DNA from: Onishia niordana
Lineage (GTDB): Bacteria; Pseudomonadota; Gammaproteobacteria; Pseudomonadales; Halomonadaceae
Reading direction: 5' to 3'
Length of the DNA: 64,000 nucleotides
NCBI RefSeq assembly: GCF_004798965.1
Contig: NZ_SDSD01000002.1
Location: forward strand, 248,001-312,000
Shown here: in pieces, positions 45,685 to 54,795 of the stretch
How the letters are laid out: every line of letters begins with the position of its first letter
Position numbering within the stretch: the first letter of the stretch is position 1
The notes under the pieces: model-generated
Database searches by the model: none
What the model was told of the DNA's origin: nothing
What the model saw: only the letters and a program-made list of their open reading frames with translations
Translations under genes and position numbers: made by a program

Positions 45685-46236
45685 ATGAGTCAGCCAACCC
45701 CCATCGCCGTCATCGTCGGCAGCCTGCGCACGGCATCATTCAACCGCCTGGCTGCACAGGCACTGATCGACCTTTCACCCGCATCGCTTGATATGTCGTT
45801 CATCGAGATCGGCAATCTTCCGCTCTACAACCAGGACTTCGATGAGGATTCCCCGGCTTCCTACCAGCTGTTTCGCGCCCAGCTGCGGGCGGCCGAAGGC
45901 TATGTGTTCGTGACGCCAGAGCACAACCGCTCTATCCCCGCTGCACTGAAGAACGCGCTGGATATCGGCTCCCGGCCGGCCAAGGAGAATGCCTGGGCCG
46001 GTAAGCCTGGCGCCGTTATCAGCGCTTCCCCTTCGTTGATGGGCGGCTTCGGGGCCAGTCATCACCTTCGTCAGATGCTGGTCAATCTGGATATCGCCTG
46101 CATGCCCAAGCCCGAGACCTACCTCAGCCGAGTGCAGGAACTGTTCGATGAGCACGGCCAGCCTACCGAGCGTTGTCGCGGCTATCTTCAAGGCTTTCTG
46201 GACGGCTATGCGACCTGGCTGCAACGAACATCTTAG
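45685..46236 (+). CDS. NADPH-dependent FMN reductase
   Basis: 183 residues of the flavodoxin-fold reductase family (chromate, quinone or azo reductases). IAVIVGSLRTASFNRLAAQAL is the FMN phosphate loop, and FVTPEHNRSIPAALKNALD the second FMN-binding segment. The ATG at 45685 is preceded by AGGAG. Confidence 0.9.
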   Translation: MSQPTPIAVIVGSLRTASFNRLAAQALIDLSPASLDMSFIEIGNLPLYNQDFDEDSPASYQLFRAQLRAAEGYVFVTPEHNRSIPAALKNALDIGSRPAKENAWAGKPGAVISASPSLMGGFGASHHLRQMLVNLDIACMPKPETYLSRVQELFDEHGQPTERCRGYLQGFLDGYATWLQRTS

Positions 46237-46498
46237 GAAACAACGCCGGCCCGCTGACGAATGCCCCTGATCACGTCCACGATTATTCGTGACGCGAGTG
46301 GCACGCGACTGCCAGCACGCGAACAACGGCGTCAGCATCCATGCTGTAGCACAACAAGCAGCTAGGCGATTATTCATACCTCCATGCGGGCAAAACCATT
46401 CTTACTCGCCTTACAAGGGGTGACATTTCAAGCAATTCTGACCATATTAGCGTGCGATATATCGCGTCATCGCTCTCTCATTGCAAGGAAATGCATCC

Positions 46499-47398
46499 AT
46501 GTTGCCCGCTTCACGTTGTGCCACCCTCGTCGCCTTACCCCTGTTGTGCCTGGCGGGTTCCGCCCAGGCCCTGAACTGGCAGGCCTCGCCGCTCTACGAG
46601 ACGATTGAGTTGAAGTCCGGCTTCGAGCCCGACCCTCACCAGATCACGCTCAGCGCTGGCGGCAGCACGGCGGCGTCTGAAGCGGGGCCTAACTGCAGCG
46701 GATACGTAAACGGCGATCAGCCCGATCTGGATATCAACTTTGAAGCCAGCCAGTATCCATTGACCATCTATGTCGAGTCGGCGGCGGACACCACCCTGGT
46801 GGTCTATGACGCTAACGGCAACTGGCACTGCAACGACGACTATTCAACCGCGAGCGGCACAAATCCAGCCCTGCAGTGGCGCTCGCCGACCGCCGGCAAC
46901 TATAACGTCTGGGTAGGTTCCTATACCCCGGGCGAGATGCCTCAGGCGGTCGTCAAGATATCCGAACGCGACCCGGAATGGACGGGTGTGACAAGTGGTG
47001 GCGCTGCGAACAGTGCTCCGGTTCAAAACAGCGAGGGTATCGAATGGGGCGACAACACCAGCCAGTGGGCTGATGACGGCGAATGCGACGACCCACGCTT
47101 CACGGGCGAAGGCGCACACTCCCTCAACGTCGATGAGGACCGCTATCACGATGCCGTCGATTGCAGGAGCCTCTATGAGCAGGGCCGCATCACGCTCGCG
47201 TCCAACGGTGATACGATCAACAGTTCAAGCGACATCCAATGGGGCGATAACACCAGCCAGTGGTCCAATGACGGAGAGTGCGATGATCCGCGCTTCGCGG
47301 GCCCCGGCGTGCATGACCTCAACCTCGACGAGGACCGCTATCACGACGCCATCGATTGCCAACGCCTCTACGAGCAGGGACAGATCTACCTCAAGTAA
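46499..47398 (+). CDS. Secreted protein with PPC-like domain and two DEDRYHD repeats
   Basis: 299 residues. A signal peptide ends at about residue 24 (LAGSAQA). Residues about 40-155 look like a PPC/CUB-like beta domain (SGYVNGDQPDLDINFEASQYPLTIYVES, GNYNVWVGSY). Then two near-identical copies of about 55 residues follow (179-233 and 244-298), sharing WGDNTSQW, DGECDDPRF, DEDRYHDA-x-DC and LYEQG. The Asp-rich repeats could bind calcium. No family was recognised for them. The ATG at 46499 follows AAGGAA. Confidence 0.75.
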   Translation: MLPASRCATLVALPLLCLAGSAQALNWQASPLYETIELKSGFEPDPHQITLSAGGSTAASEAGPNCSGYVNGDQPDLDINFEASQYPLTIYVESAADTTLVVYDANGNWHCNDDYSTASGTNPALQWRSPTAGNYNVWVGSYTPGEMPQAVVKISERDPEWTGVTSGGAANSAPVQNSEGIEWGDNTSQWADDGECDDPRFTGEGAHSLNVDEDRYHDAVDCRSLYEQGRITLASNGDTINSSSDIQWGDNTSQWSNDGECDDPRFAGPGVHDLNLDEDRYHDAIDCQRLYEQGQIYLK

Positions 47399-47445
47399 TT
47401 ATGGCCGGCCATGAGGTATGGCCGGACACCCTGCTGAGGTCTCTC

Positions 47446-47473
47446 GCGCCAGGTCAACCGACCTGGCGCTTTT
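47446..47473 (+). terminator. Rho-independent terminator
   Basis: Stem GCGCCAGGTC/GACCTGGCGC with loop AACC, followed by TTTT. It lies about 50 bp after the secreted repeat-protein gene and 37 bp before the end of the convergent CorA-family gene. Confidence 0.85.
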
Positions 47474-47509
47474 GCGTGCATCTGGCGCTGGCGCATGGCT
47501 ACTGTCTGG

Positions 47510-48478
47510 CTACATCCAGCCCTTGCGACGGAATAGCCAGATCAGGCTAGTCGCCATCACCCCCATGACGCCTAGCAGGGCAAAGTAGCCGTACCGATAG
47601 CCAAGTTCCGGTATGTAGGCGAAGTTCATGCCGTAGAGTCCGGCCAGAAAGCCAAGCGGCACGAAGATAGCGGTGATCACGGTGAGCACGCGCATGGTGA
47701 TATTGAGCTGGTGGGACGAGATCGAGATATAGCCATCCACCAGATCACCGCAGATGTCGTAGTACATCTGGGTGAGGCTGTGCAGCCGCTCGAAACGCTC
47801 GTGCACATCGTTAACGGCGTGCAGGGTATCGGCATCCTGTCGTGGCAGATGATCATAGTCGTAGGCCATCAGATCCTGGGTAATTGCCTGGTGGTAGTTG
47901 AACACCCGGCGCATCTTCACCAGCCGCGACTTGTAGCTGATGATGCGCTTCATCAGGCCGTCGTTGCCGGCCTCGATCAGGCCATCCTCGAGATCGCTGA
48001 GTTGCGTCTCGAACTCCAGCAGGCTCTCGAGATAGAAGCCCGCCGAGAGATGCATGATTTTCATCGCCAGCTGGCCGGGAGAGTTTGCCAGCAGTTTGCT
48101 GCCGTCCTGCCCCTGCATGCGATCAATGCTCATGGCGAGGCTCGGGTGCAGGCTGATCAGGTAGCGCTCACCGATGAAGAAGGCGATCTGCTGCGGCGCA
48201 TAGTTGAGCTCTGCATCAAACGATGAGATACCCCGGTAGAGGATCAGGGTATGGGTCTCGAATTCTTCGATCTTGGGCGGATGGCGCTCGCGCTGGGCAT
48301 CGATGATCGCCAACGGATGGCAGTCGAAGGCCTCGAGCAGGGCTCGCTGGTCTTCTGGTGAGGCGCCCTGCAGATCGATCCAGATGCGGCTGCCCGGTTG
48401 CTCGCGCCAGTGGGAAATGAGCTCTTCGCCACCGGTATGCGAATGGCCATCAGCATTGAGCAGCAGGGTGCGAATCAT
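47510..48478 (-). CDS. CorA-family magnesium/zinc transporter
   Basis: 322 residues. A soluble N-terminal cytoplasmic domain is followed by two membrane segments and the GMN motif at 283-285 (YGMNFAYIPEL), the CorA family signature. The last residues RRKGWM end in the cytoplasm. ZntB-type zinc export or CorA-type Mg uptake cannot be told from sequence alone. It is followed by a hairpin and the DUF3422 gene, all on the same strand. Confidence 0.9.
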   Translation of the reverse strand: MIRTLLLNADGHSHTGGEELISHWREQPGSRIWIDLQGASPEDQRALLEAFDCHPLAIIDAQRERHPPKIEEFETHTLILYRGISSFDAELNYAPQQIAFFIGERYLISLHPSLAMSIDRMQGQDGSKLLANSPGQLAMKIMHLSAGFYLESLLEFETQLSDLEDGLIEAGNDGLMKRIISYKSRLVKMRRVFNYHQAITQDLMAYDYDHLPRQDADTLHAVNDVHERFERLHSLTQMYYDICGDLVDGYISISSHQLNITMRVLTVITAIFVPLGFLAGLYGMNFAYIPELGYRYGYFALLGVMGVMATSLIWLFRRKGWM

Positions 48479-48515
48479 GAGGCACTATCCTTCCTGGACG
48501 TATAAAGGCCATCAC

Positions 48516-48551
48516 CATAAGCCAGTGCTCGGGGCTTTGCACTGGCTTATG
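48516..48551 (-). terminator. Hairpin between DUF3422 and CorA-family genes
   Basis: A perfect 13-bp stem CATAAGCCAGTGC/GCACTGGCTTATG with a 10-nt loop, 13 bp after the DUF3422 stop. It has no clear T-run on the minus strand. Confidence 0.6.
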
Positions 48552-48564
48552 CCGGATTCGCCGA

Positions 48565-49797
48565 TCAGTGCTTGCGCACTTTCCAGATGCGCCAGGCAAG
48601 CCCCCCGATAATCAGGATACCCAGTGGCGCGACGATAGCGGCGGCCTGACGTGGTTCCATGCCCAGGCCAACGGCATCGAGCCCCTCGAGAGAGAGCTTG
48701 AAGAGACTGAGGATGTAATAGCTGATGACGATGATCGACAGGCCTTCGACCGCCTTCTGGATCTTGAGCTGAGAGCTGGTGCGCTCGTTGAGGCTCTTGA
48801 GCATCACCGCGTTCTGCTCCTCGATCTCGACCTGGGCACGCGTCCGCAGCAGGTCGCTCAGATGCGCCACGCTTTGCTCGAGACTCGACTGGCGGCGATC
48901 GATGGCCGCGCAATAGCGCACTGTGGGCCTGAAGCGGCGCAGGATGAAGAGCCCGAACCGTTGGCTGTCGCCGGTGCGCGTCTCGCGTAGCTCCTCGATC
49001 CGGTTAAATACGATCTTCGAGTAGGCATCGGTGGCGCTGAAGCGCACCCTAGCGCCGGCGCTGGAGTTCACCATACGCGCCGATAGCGCTGTGATGTCGC
49101 GTAGCAAAGGCCGGGAATCGGTCTCCTCGGCAGCGGCATTGCGATCCGAGAGTGCCGCCAGCTCCTCCTCGAACTGACGCATCTCGCCGCTGAGCTCCTT
49201 GGCCAGCGGCAGCGCCAGTGAGGCCATCATGCGATAGGTTTCGATTTCAAGCAGACGGCGGGTCATGCGCCCCAGCCGGTAGTCGCTGAGATGGTGATTG
49301 ACGATCAGCAGATGATTGACACCGTCCTCGGTCAGGCGGAAGTCGCTCCAGACCGTGGCATCCCCGCCGCCGATGACCGAACCGGCCGGATTCCTGAAGC
49401 CAAAGCCCGTCAGATCGCCATCAACATTCACTTCATCCTCGACCCGCAGCAAGGTCGCGTTGATGACTTGCTCACGATGCGCCTCGATGATCTCGGCAAG
49501 CAGCGGGGGTGGGGCCGGCCAGGTCTTGGTGTCCGGCTGCACGGGGACCAGCAGCGTCAGGGTGAAGAACTCGGTGTGCCGCTCCCACTTCAGCACCATG
49601 CCCTCAAGGGTCAGGACCCCCTGAGCCATTTCAAGGTCAATCGCCTCACCGAGGTCATGGGCAAGACGAGCGATCAGGCGATCACAGTCGCCATCGGCGT
49701 CCAGAAAGGCATAGTGATGCAGGTGAGCAGGCGCGGCGAAATACAGCGAGGGGCGAGCATGAAGCTCGTTGTGCAGGGAGGCGCGTTGAGGATGCAT
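48565..49797 (-). CDS. DUF3422 membrane-anchored protein
   Basis: 410 residues. HPQRASLHNELHARPS at the N terminus is the family signature. A long coiled-coil region leads to two C-terminal membrane segments (VEGLSIIVISYYILSLFKLSLEGLDAV and IVAPLGILIIGGLAWRIWKV). The start at 49797 is the conserved one; the longer frame to 49959 has no ribosome-binding site. Function unknown. Confidence 0.9.
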   Translation of the reverse strand: MHPQRASLHNELHARPSLYFAAPAHLHHYAFLDADGDCDRLIARLAHDLGEAIDLEMAQGVLTLEGMVLKWERHTEFFTLTLLVPVQPDTKTWPAPPPLLAEIIEAHREQVINATLLRVEDEVNVDGDLTGFGFRNPAGSVIGGGDATVWSDFRLTEDGVNHLLIVNHHLSDYRLGRMTRRLLEIETYRMMASLALPLAKELSGEMRQFEEELAALSDRNAAAEETDSRPLLRDITALSARMVNSSAGARVRFSATDAYSKIVFNRIEELRETRTGDSQRFGLFILRRFRPTVRYCAAIDRRQSSLEQSVAHLSDLLRTRAQVEIEEQNAVMLKSLNERTSSQLKIQKAVEGLSIIVISYYILSLFKLSLEGLDAVGLGMEPRQAAAIVAPLGILIIGGLAWRIWKVRKH

Positions 49798-49981
49798 GGC
49801 CGAACCTGATAGGAGGCAAAAGCTTGAGGCTACCCGCTCGCAGGGTGGCGTCAAGCATTTGCCCGCGCTTGTCTTTCTGGTGTCGTTTAGTGAGTTGTAA
49901 AGGTCTCTTGGGTGACAGACGCAGAAGGCGCCCACCAGGGGCGTCTTTGGACCAGACAAGGCTTATCGTCATCACACCAAA

Positions 49982-50695
49982 CTAGAGCGCGGTCTCATAA
50001 GCGGCCTTGAGGCGATAGAACTCGCACACGATCTCGTCCATGGCGGCGGTGTCATAATCACGCAGGCCGCTGACCACCAGCTTCTTGGATCCTCGCCCGA
50101 TATTCTGGCCACAGGCGGTAAGGCCAAACTCGAGCATCGCCTCACCACGTTTACCAAGCACCTCGAAGGTCGAGTCATCGAGCTGGAGGCCGGGATCCTC
50201 GACATCGAGACGGTCCAGCGAAAAGCCCATACTGTCGTAGATCACTAGCGGGCGCTGGGGATTAAACATGACGCCGTGGGCCTGCATCAGCGGCTTGAGA
50301 TAATGCGGGAAGTTCTTGCCAGAAAAGGCGACATACCGACGCGTGAAAGGAGCAATCACATCCTCATCATGAGTCACTTCACCGCGACGCTCGACGTCCA
50401 GGTAGACCTTGCCCTGATCATCGGTGACACGAATGACGCCATCATCATGCTCCTGAAAATCCAGCGCGACCTCTGCCCCGACCATACTGCGAAAATGAAA
50501 GGTCATGCACTGAGACAGGCCAAACTTCGACAACACCAGGGCAAAGAGCAGATCGCCCGGTACGCAGAAGCGCCGCGCATCGGGATTGTGGATGGGGTTG
50601 TAGTCTCCAGCGACCTGCTTGGCGAAGCGACTGGCCTGCTCCGCGCTGATGCTAATACGGCCGTCTTGGACCTGATGAAAATTGTCGAGAAACAT
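49982..50695 (-). CDS. DUF3581 family protein
   Basis: 237 residues. FLDNFHQVQDGRISISAEQASRFAKQVAGDYNPIHNPDARRFCVPGDLLFALVLSKFGLS is a hotdog-like dehydratase stretch (GDYNPIH, a MaoC-like motif), and the whole length matches DUF3581. Function unknown; the family is gammaproteobacterial. Confidence 0.92.
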   Translation of the reverse strand: MFLDNFHQVQDGRISISAEQASRFAKQVAGDYNPIHNPDARRFCVPGDLLFALVLSKFGLSQCMTFHFRSMVGAEVALDFQEHDDGVIRVTDDQGKVYLDVERRGEVTHDEDVIAPFTRRYVAFSGKNFPHYLKPLMQAHGVMFNPQRPLVIYDSMGFSLDRLDVEDPGLQLDDSTFEVLGKRGEAMLEFGLTACGQNIGRGSKKLVVSGLRDYDTAAMDEIVCEFYRLKAAYETAL

Positions 50696-51224
50696 GCGTC
50701 GTCTTATTGCACCTCAAGGAAATATTAGGCGTCGCCCTGCCAAGGACAAGCGCAGACACGACAGTCCGTGGATGGCGGACATACTACGCACTCGACGCCA
50801 TTGGCTGTCGTTTTGTAGGCGGACAACATTGTTTCCTTTGCCCCCATGTCTCGCAAAAGCCGATACGCTCTGCTACGCGGCTCAACTTTGCGGGCACAAC
50901 GTAACATGTTGTCAAAAATTCGCCTATCGCTACGAGAAACTATCCCTACCGGCGCCGAAGCCAAGTCAATTTTGCCAATATCCTCTCTGGTGCCAAACTG
51001 GCTGCCCTCGTCGGGTTTCAAGATGGACTCTTCTATGAACAACGAGACGGAGGATGACTTCTGCATATGCAGTTACCCAGCAGTGCCTCATCCAGGCTCA
51101 TGACGCATATCATGACAAAAGCAGATTCCGGCCATACGCCAAAGGTCGCAAATTGGCGCAACAGACCGGCATGATAGCATCACAGAAAATCATTCTTTTA
51201 TAATCAAAGCTGATATAACAACTC
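50696..51224. other. 530-bp region between DUF3581 and nhaD
   Basis: No gene supported. A minus-strand frame at 50725-51066 (113 codons) has no ribosome-binding site and no family resemblance. The last 70 bp are AT-rich and should hold the nhaD promoter. No operator palindrome was recognised. Confidence 0.4.
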
Positions 51225-52691
51225 ATGCATAATCGATCGCTTTACCCCTCCTACCGCTCTCTCCCGGGGCTGGCACTTTTCCTGACCTTTCTGACTTTCA
51301 GTCCCTCGGCATGGGCCATGACCGGCGAACTTGACCTGACAGGTTCGGCCGTCGGGATACTCACTGTCGCCATCTTCGTTCTCGCCTATGTGCTTGTGAT
51401 GCTTGAAGAAAAGCTACACATGCGTAAATCGAAGCCAGTCCTGGTGGCCGCGGGCTTGATCTGGGGCCTGATCGGTTGGGTCTACGTCAGCAACGGCATG
51501 CCCGATGCCGCCGAGCATGCGTTTCGCGCCACACTGCTCGAGTTCTCCGAACTGATGCTATTCCTGCTGGTCGCCATGACCTACATCAATGCCATGGACG
51601 AGCGGCGAGTCTTCGACGCACTGCGAGGCTGGATGCTGGAACGTGGTTTCAGCTACCGCAGCCTGTTCTGGCTGACCGGCGGCCTGGCCTTCGTTATTTC
51701 GCCAGTTGCCGACAACCTGACCACTGCCCTGCTGATGTGTGCGGTGGTCACCAAGGTAGCGGAGGGCGATCATCGCTTCATTAACCTGTGTTGCGTGAAT
51801 ATCGTCGTCGCCGCCAACGCCGGAGGCGCCTTCAGCCCGTTTGGCGACATCACCACGCTGATGGTCTGGCAGGCTGGCCTGGTGGAATTCTACGAATTCT
51901 TCGAGCTGCTGGCCCCCTCTCTGGTCAACTTCCTGGTACCCGCCGTGGTGATGAGCTTCTTCGTCAAGAAGCACCGCCCCAAGGCCCAGGGCGAGCATAT
52001 CGAGATGAAGCGTGGCGCCAGACGCATTGTATGCCTGTTCTTGCTCACCGTGGCCACGGCCGTGGCCTGTCATACCCTTCTGCACCTGCCGCCTGTGCTG
52101 GGCATGATGACGGGGCTCGGTTACCTGCAGTTCTTCGGCTACTACCTGCGCCGCAGCCTGCCACGCTCGCTGGAGCGCAAGCGCAATCACTACCTGCAGC
52201 GGGGTGATCGCCAAGCACTGGAACGGCTAGGCAGTGTCGTGCCGTTTGACGTCTTCAACCGCATCGCCCGTGCAGAGTGGGATACCTTGCTGTTCTTCTA
52301 CGGCGTGGTGATGTGCGTGGGTGGTCTGGGCTTCATGGGCTATTTAGGGATGCTTTCCGAGGTGCTCTACACCCAGTGGGATGCTACCTGGGCCAATGTG
52401 GCGCTAGGCCTGATTTCAGCAGTAGTCGATAACATCCCGGTGATGTTTGCCGTACTGACCATGGAACCGGAGATGTCTCACGGCCACTGGCTGCTGATCA
52501 CGCTGACCGCGGGGGTCGGCGGCAGCCTGCTCTCCGTGGGCTCTGCAGCCGGCGTCGCCCTGATGGGACAAGCCCGGGGCTCCTACACCTTCATGGGACA
52601 TCTCAAGTGGTCACCCGTTATTTTCCTGGGCTATGTGGCCAGCATCCTGGTGCACCTGTGGCTGAATGCCGGCAGTTTTGCTATTCAATAA
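51225..52691 (+). CDS. nhaD: Na+/H+ antiporter, NhaD type
   Basis: Exports sodium in exchange for protons at the inner membrane, central to salt tolerance. 488 residues with many membrane segments and an N-terminal signal-like helix. FVISPVADNLTTALLMCAVVTK, NIVVAANAGGAFSPFGDITTLMVWQ and VSAVVDNIPVMFA-like IS/AVVDNIP blocks are NhaD signatures. The ATG at 51225 has no strong ribosome-binding site. An inverted repeat (GCCGGT/ACCGGC) just after the gene may be a weak terminator. Confidence 0.95.
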   Translation: MHNRSLYPSYRSLPGLALFLTFLTFSPSAWAMTGELDLTGSAVGILTVAIFVLAYVLVMLEEKLHMRKSKPVLVAAGLIWGLIGWVYVSNGMPDAAEHAFRATLLEFSELMLFLLVAMTYINAMDERRVFDALRGWMLERGFSYRSLFWLTGGLAFVISPVADNLTTALLMCAVVTKVAEGDHRFINLCCVNIVVAANAGGAFSPFGDITTLMVWQAGLVEFYEFFELLAPSLVNFLVPAVVMSFFVKKHRPKAQGEHIEMKRGARRIVCLFLLTVATAVACHTLLHLPPVLGMMTGLGYLQFFGYYLRRSLPRSLERKRNHYLQRGDRQALERLGSVVPFDVFNRIARAEWDTLLFFYGVVMCVGGLGFMGYLGMLSEVLYTQWDATWANVALGLISAVVDNIPVMFAVLTMEPEMSHGHWLLITLTAGVGGSLLSVGSAAGVALMGQARGSYTFMGHLKWSPVIFLGYVASILVHLWLNAGSFAIQ

Positions 52692-53097
52692 CCACTAAGC
52701 ACGACGACTACACGCCGGTGGCCTTGTCTACCGGCGATCGTCTCCACCACCCCACTCCTATATCGCTCCACGCCTTACCGTTTCTCTTAACAAGCAAAAA
52801 AAGAAATAGATGTTCCACGTCATGGCTAATCCATCAGCCGTGCTTTATATTCAGGGTTAGACAACTAGCTGAAAACAATAATGTTTCAAACTGTAACTTT
52901 TATAACAACCTTTCAAGTTAATCCAGAGAAAAGGTGGGGGGCAGGTTTATCAATCGGATGATGCCCAGTGCTCGCTTCGCTGATAGCTCTTTTAGGGCCA
53001 AGCTTGATCATTTTGTTGGTTGCATGATGCATACAGCCACCATGGCCGACGCACAGGGAAGCGTCTGTCCGGGCTCATATGACCGACTGGGTATGTC
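52692..53097. other. AT-rich 405-bp intergenic region
   Basis: No gene seen. It begins with a short hairpin at about 52713-52735, becomes AT-rich in the middle and should hold the promoter of the signalling module that follows. No known riboswitch consensus was recognised. Confidence 0.4.
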
Positions 53098-53559
53098 ATG
53101 TCGCGAATGAATGCCAGGCTCCTGTTTATCTCAACGCCTTGGCTGCTTGCAGCCTTGGCAATGTTACTGGCGCCTGTATGCCTGGCTGAAGATGGAAAAC
53201 CTGAGATCGTCATGGTGGCCCATCAGGACGTCGCTACAACATCGCTGAATCGAGATACCGCCCGTGCCATGTTTGCCATGCGGCAGCGCACTTGGCCGAA
53301 CGGGCAAGCGCTAAGAGTGTTCGTGCTTCCCAACGATCACTCGGCGCACGAGCGCTTCGCCAAGCAGGGGCTATCGGTTTACCCGCATCAGCTTCAACTT
53401 TCCTGGGACCGTGTCGTGTTTTCTGGAACAGGCCAGGCACCGACCACCGTGACATCACAAATAGAAATGCTAGAACGCATCGCTAACATCCCCGGGAGCC
53501 TGGGGTATATAGACAGGGAGCATCTGGATGATCGTGTCCAAGTCATATCGATGGAGTGA
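53098..53559 (+). CDS. Small PstS-like periplasmic binding protein
   Basis: 153 residues, half the size of a standard phosphate receptor. A signal peptide ends in PVCLAEDGK. The rest resembles the first lobe of PBP-like family 2 domains: LNRDTARAMFAMRQRTWPNGQALRVFVLPNDHSAHERFAKQ and a final GSLGYIDREHLDDRVQVI. It overlaps the porin gene by 32 bp, so they are made together. The start is ATG 53098, with a weak ribosome-binding site. The ligand is unknown. Confidence 0.8.
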   Translation: MSRMNARLLFISTPWLLAALAMLLAPVCLAEDGKPEIVMVAHQDVATTSLNRDTARAMFAMRQRTWPNGQALRVFVLPNDHSAHERFAKQGLSVYPHQLQLSWDRVVFSGTGQAPTTVTSQIEMLERIANIPGSLGYIDREHLDDRVQVISME

Positions 53560-54742
53560 AGCAGGGACACGATTCCTTGGTTTAATCGGCCTTTTGAGTC
53601 TTGCCGGTACGGCAACATCCGCTGTCGCTCAAGATATGAGCGACACGCTTCAGGTGCATGGTTTTCTCAGCCAGGCACTGGTGGTTACCGATGAGAACAA
53701 CTTCTTTGGTCCCAGCAGCGAGAGTGGTGGCAGCACCAAGTTCACCGAAATCGGGGTGAATTTCTCGGTTCGGCCCCACGAAGATGTGCTTGTTGCTGCA
53801 CAAGTGCTGAGTCGGCGCGCGGGCGGTGATGGAAGCGAGGCGCACCCGAAACTCGACCATGGTGTTGTGGATTTTCAACCTCTGTCCAATCAACAGCGAA
53901 GTGTCGGAATACAAGTTGGTCGTTTCAAGAACCCATTTGGTTTCTATAACCAGACACGCGATGTTGCTTTCACACGCCCGAGCATCCTGCTCCCTCAGTC
54001 AATTTATTTTGACAGAACACGATCACTAGGCCTGGCAGCAGATGGTTTCAGCATTTATGAAGAAGAGCGAATTTCTAATGGTTCTGTAAGGTTTCAAGCA
54101 GGCATTGGTAAGCCACAAACAGAAGATGATTTCGAGCAACAAGCCTTCCCAGGAAGCAATAACACATCAATTAATAGTGACACATCTTTTATTGGCCAAA
54201 TAATTTATGAGCGGAACGGAGGGGGCTTCCTCGCGGCTTTAAGCGCAGTCGACGTTTCAGGTGATGCAAAAGCGTATGGTGACACCGGGAAGTTCTATTT
54301 TCAACCCATAGTTTTGTCAATGCAAATTAACAGGGAAAAGTGGAGCATCACTTCCGAGTATGCTATCAGGAAAGTTGAAGCCAAAAACTTCGAAACACCT
54401 TCAATAAACTCAAAGTCTATTGGAGAAAGTTGGTACTTGCAGTACACAAGAAGGCTTTCTGATGACTGGCAAGGATTCTTGCGCTATGACAGTATGATCG
54501 CTGATAGGGACGACCCCTCGGGAAATAGATACGAAGCCTCGGGCGCAGGTCCCGGCCATTCTCAGTACGCCAAAGACTGGACCATGGGTGTACAATGGCG
54601 TCCACATCAACAGATATTAATATCTGCTGAATATCACTATGTCGATGGTACGGGCTGGCTATCCATCCAAGACAATCCTGACCCCGGTGAAACCCAGCGC
54701 TACTGGAACATGTTTCTAACACAGTTTTCACTTCGCTTCTGA
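53528..54742 (+). CDS. Outer-membrane porin-like beta-barrel protein
   Basis: 404 residues. The signal peptide ends in TSAVAQDM. Alternating-hydrophobicity strands follow (LQVHGFLSQALVV, FTEIGVNFSVR, SVGIQVGRFKNPFG), and it ends with F (FLTQFSLRF), the classic BAM signal. The GFYNQTRDVAFTRPSI segment is known from porins coded beside small PBP genes. The start at 53528 has GGGAG 8 nt upstream and lies inside the preceding gene. Becoming AT-rich here marks the following module. Confidence 0.85.
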   Translation: MIVSKSYRWSEAGTRFLGLIGLLSLAGTATSAVAQDMSDTLQVHGFLSQALVVTDENNFFGPSSESGGSTKFTEIGVNFSVRPHEDVLVAAQVLSRRAGGDGSEAHPKLDHGVVDFQPLSNQQRSVGIQVGRFKNPFGFYNQTRDVAFTRPSILLPQSIYFDRTRSLGLAADGFSIYEEERISNGSVRFQAGIGKPQTEDDFEQQAFPGSNNTSINSDTSFIGQIIYERNGGGFLAALSAVDVSGDAKAYGDTGKFYFQPIVLSMQINREKWSITSEYAIRKVEAKNFETPSINSKSIGESWYLQYTRRLSDDWQGFLRYDSMIADRDDPSGNRYEASGAGPGHSQYAKDWTMGVQWRPHQQILISAEYHYVDGTGWLSIQDNPDPGETQRYWNMFLTQFSLRF

Positions 54743-54795
54743 TGTCTGGAATCATTTTGATTCGGTATATATATTAAGGATAATCGCGCTTTTCT

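Noticed and set aside
50725..51066. Possible 113-residue minus-strand gene
   Set aside because: No ribosome-binding site, no hydrophobic or conserved features, and the composition looks non-coding.
52900..53097. c-di-GMP riboswitch upstream of the signalling module
   Set aside because: The conserved GEMM elements (the AGGGCAAACC-type core and tetraloop receptor) are not present.
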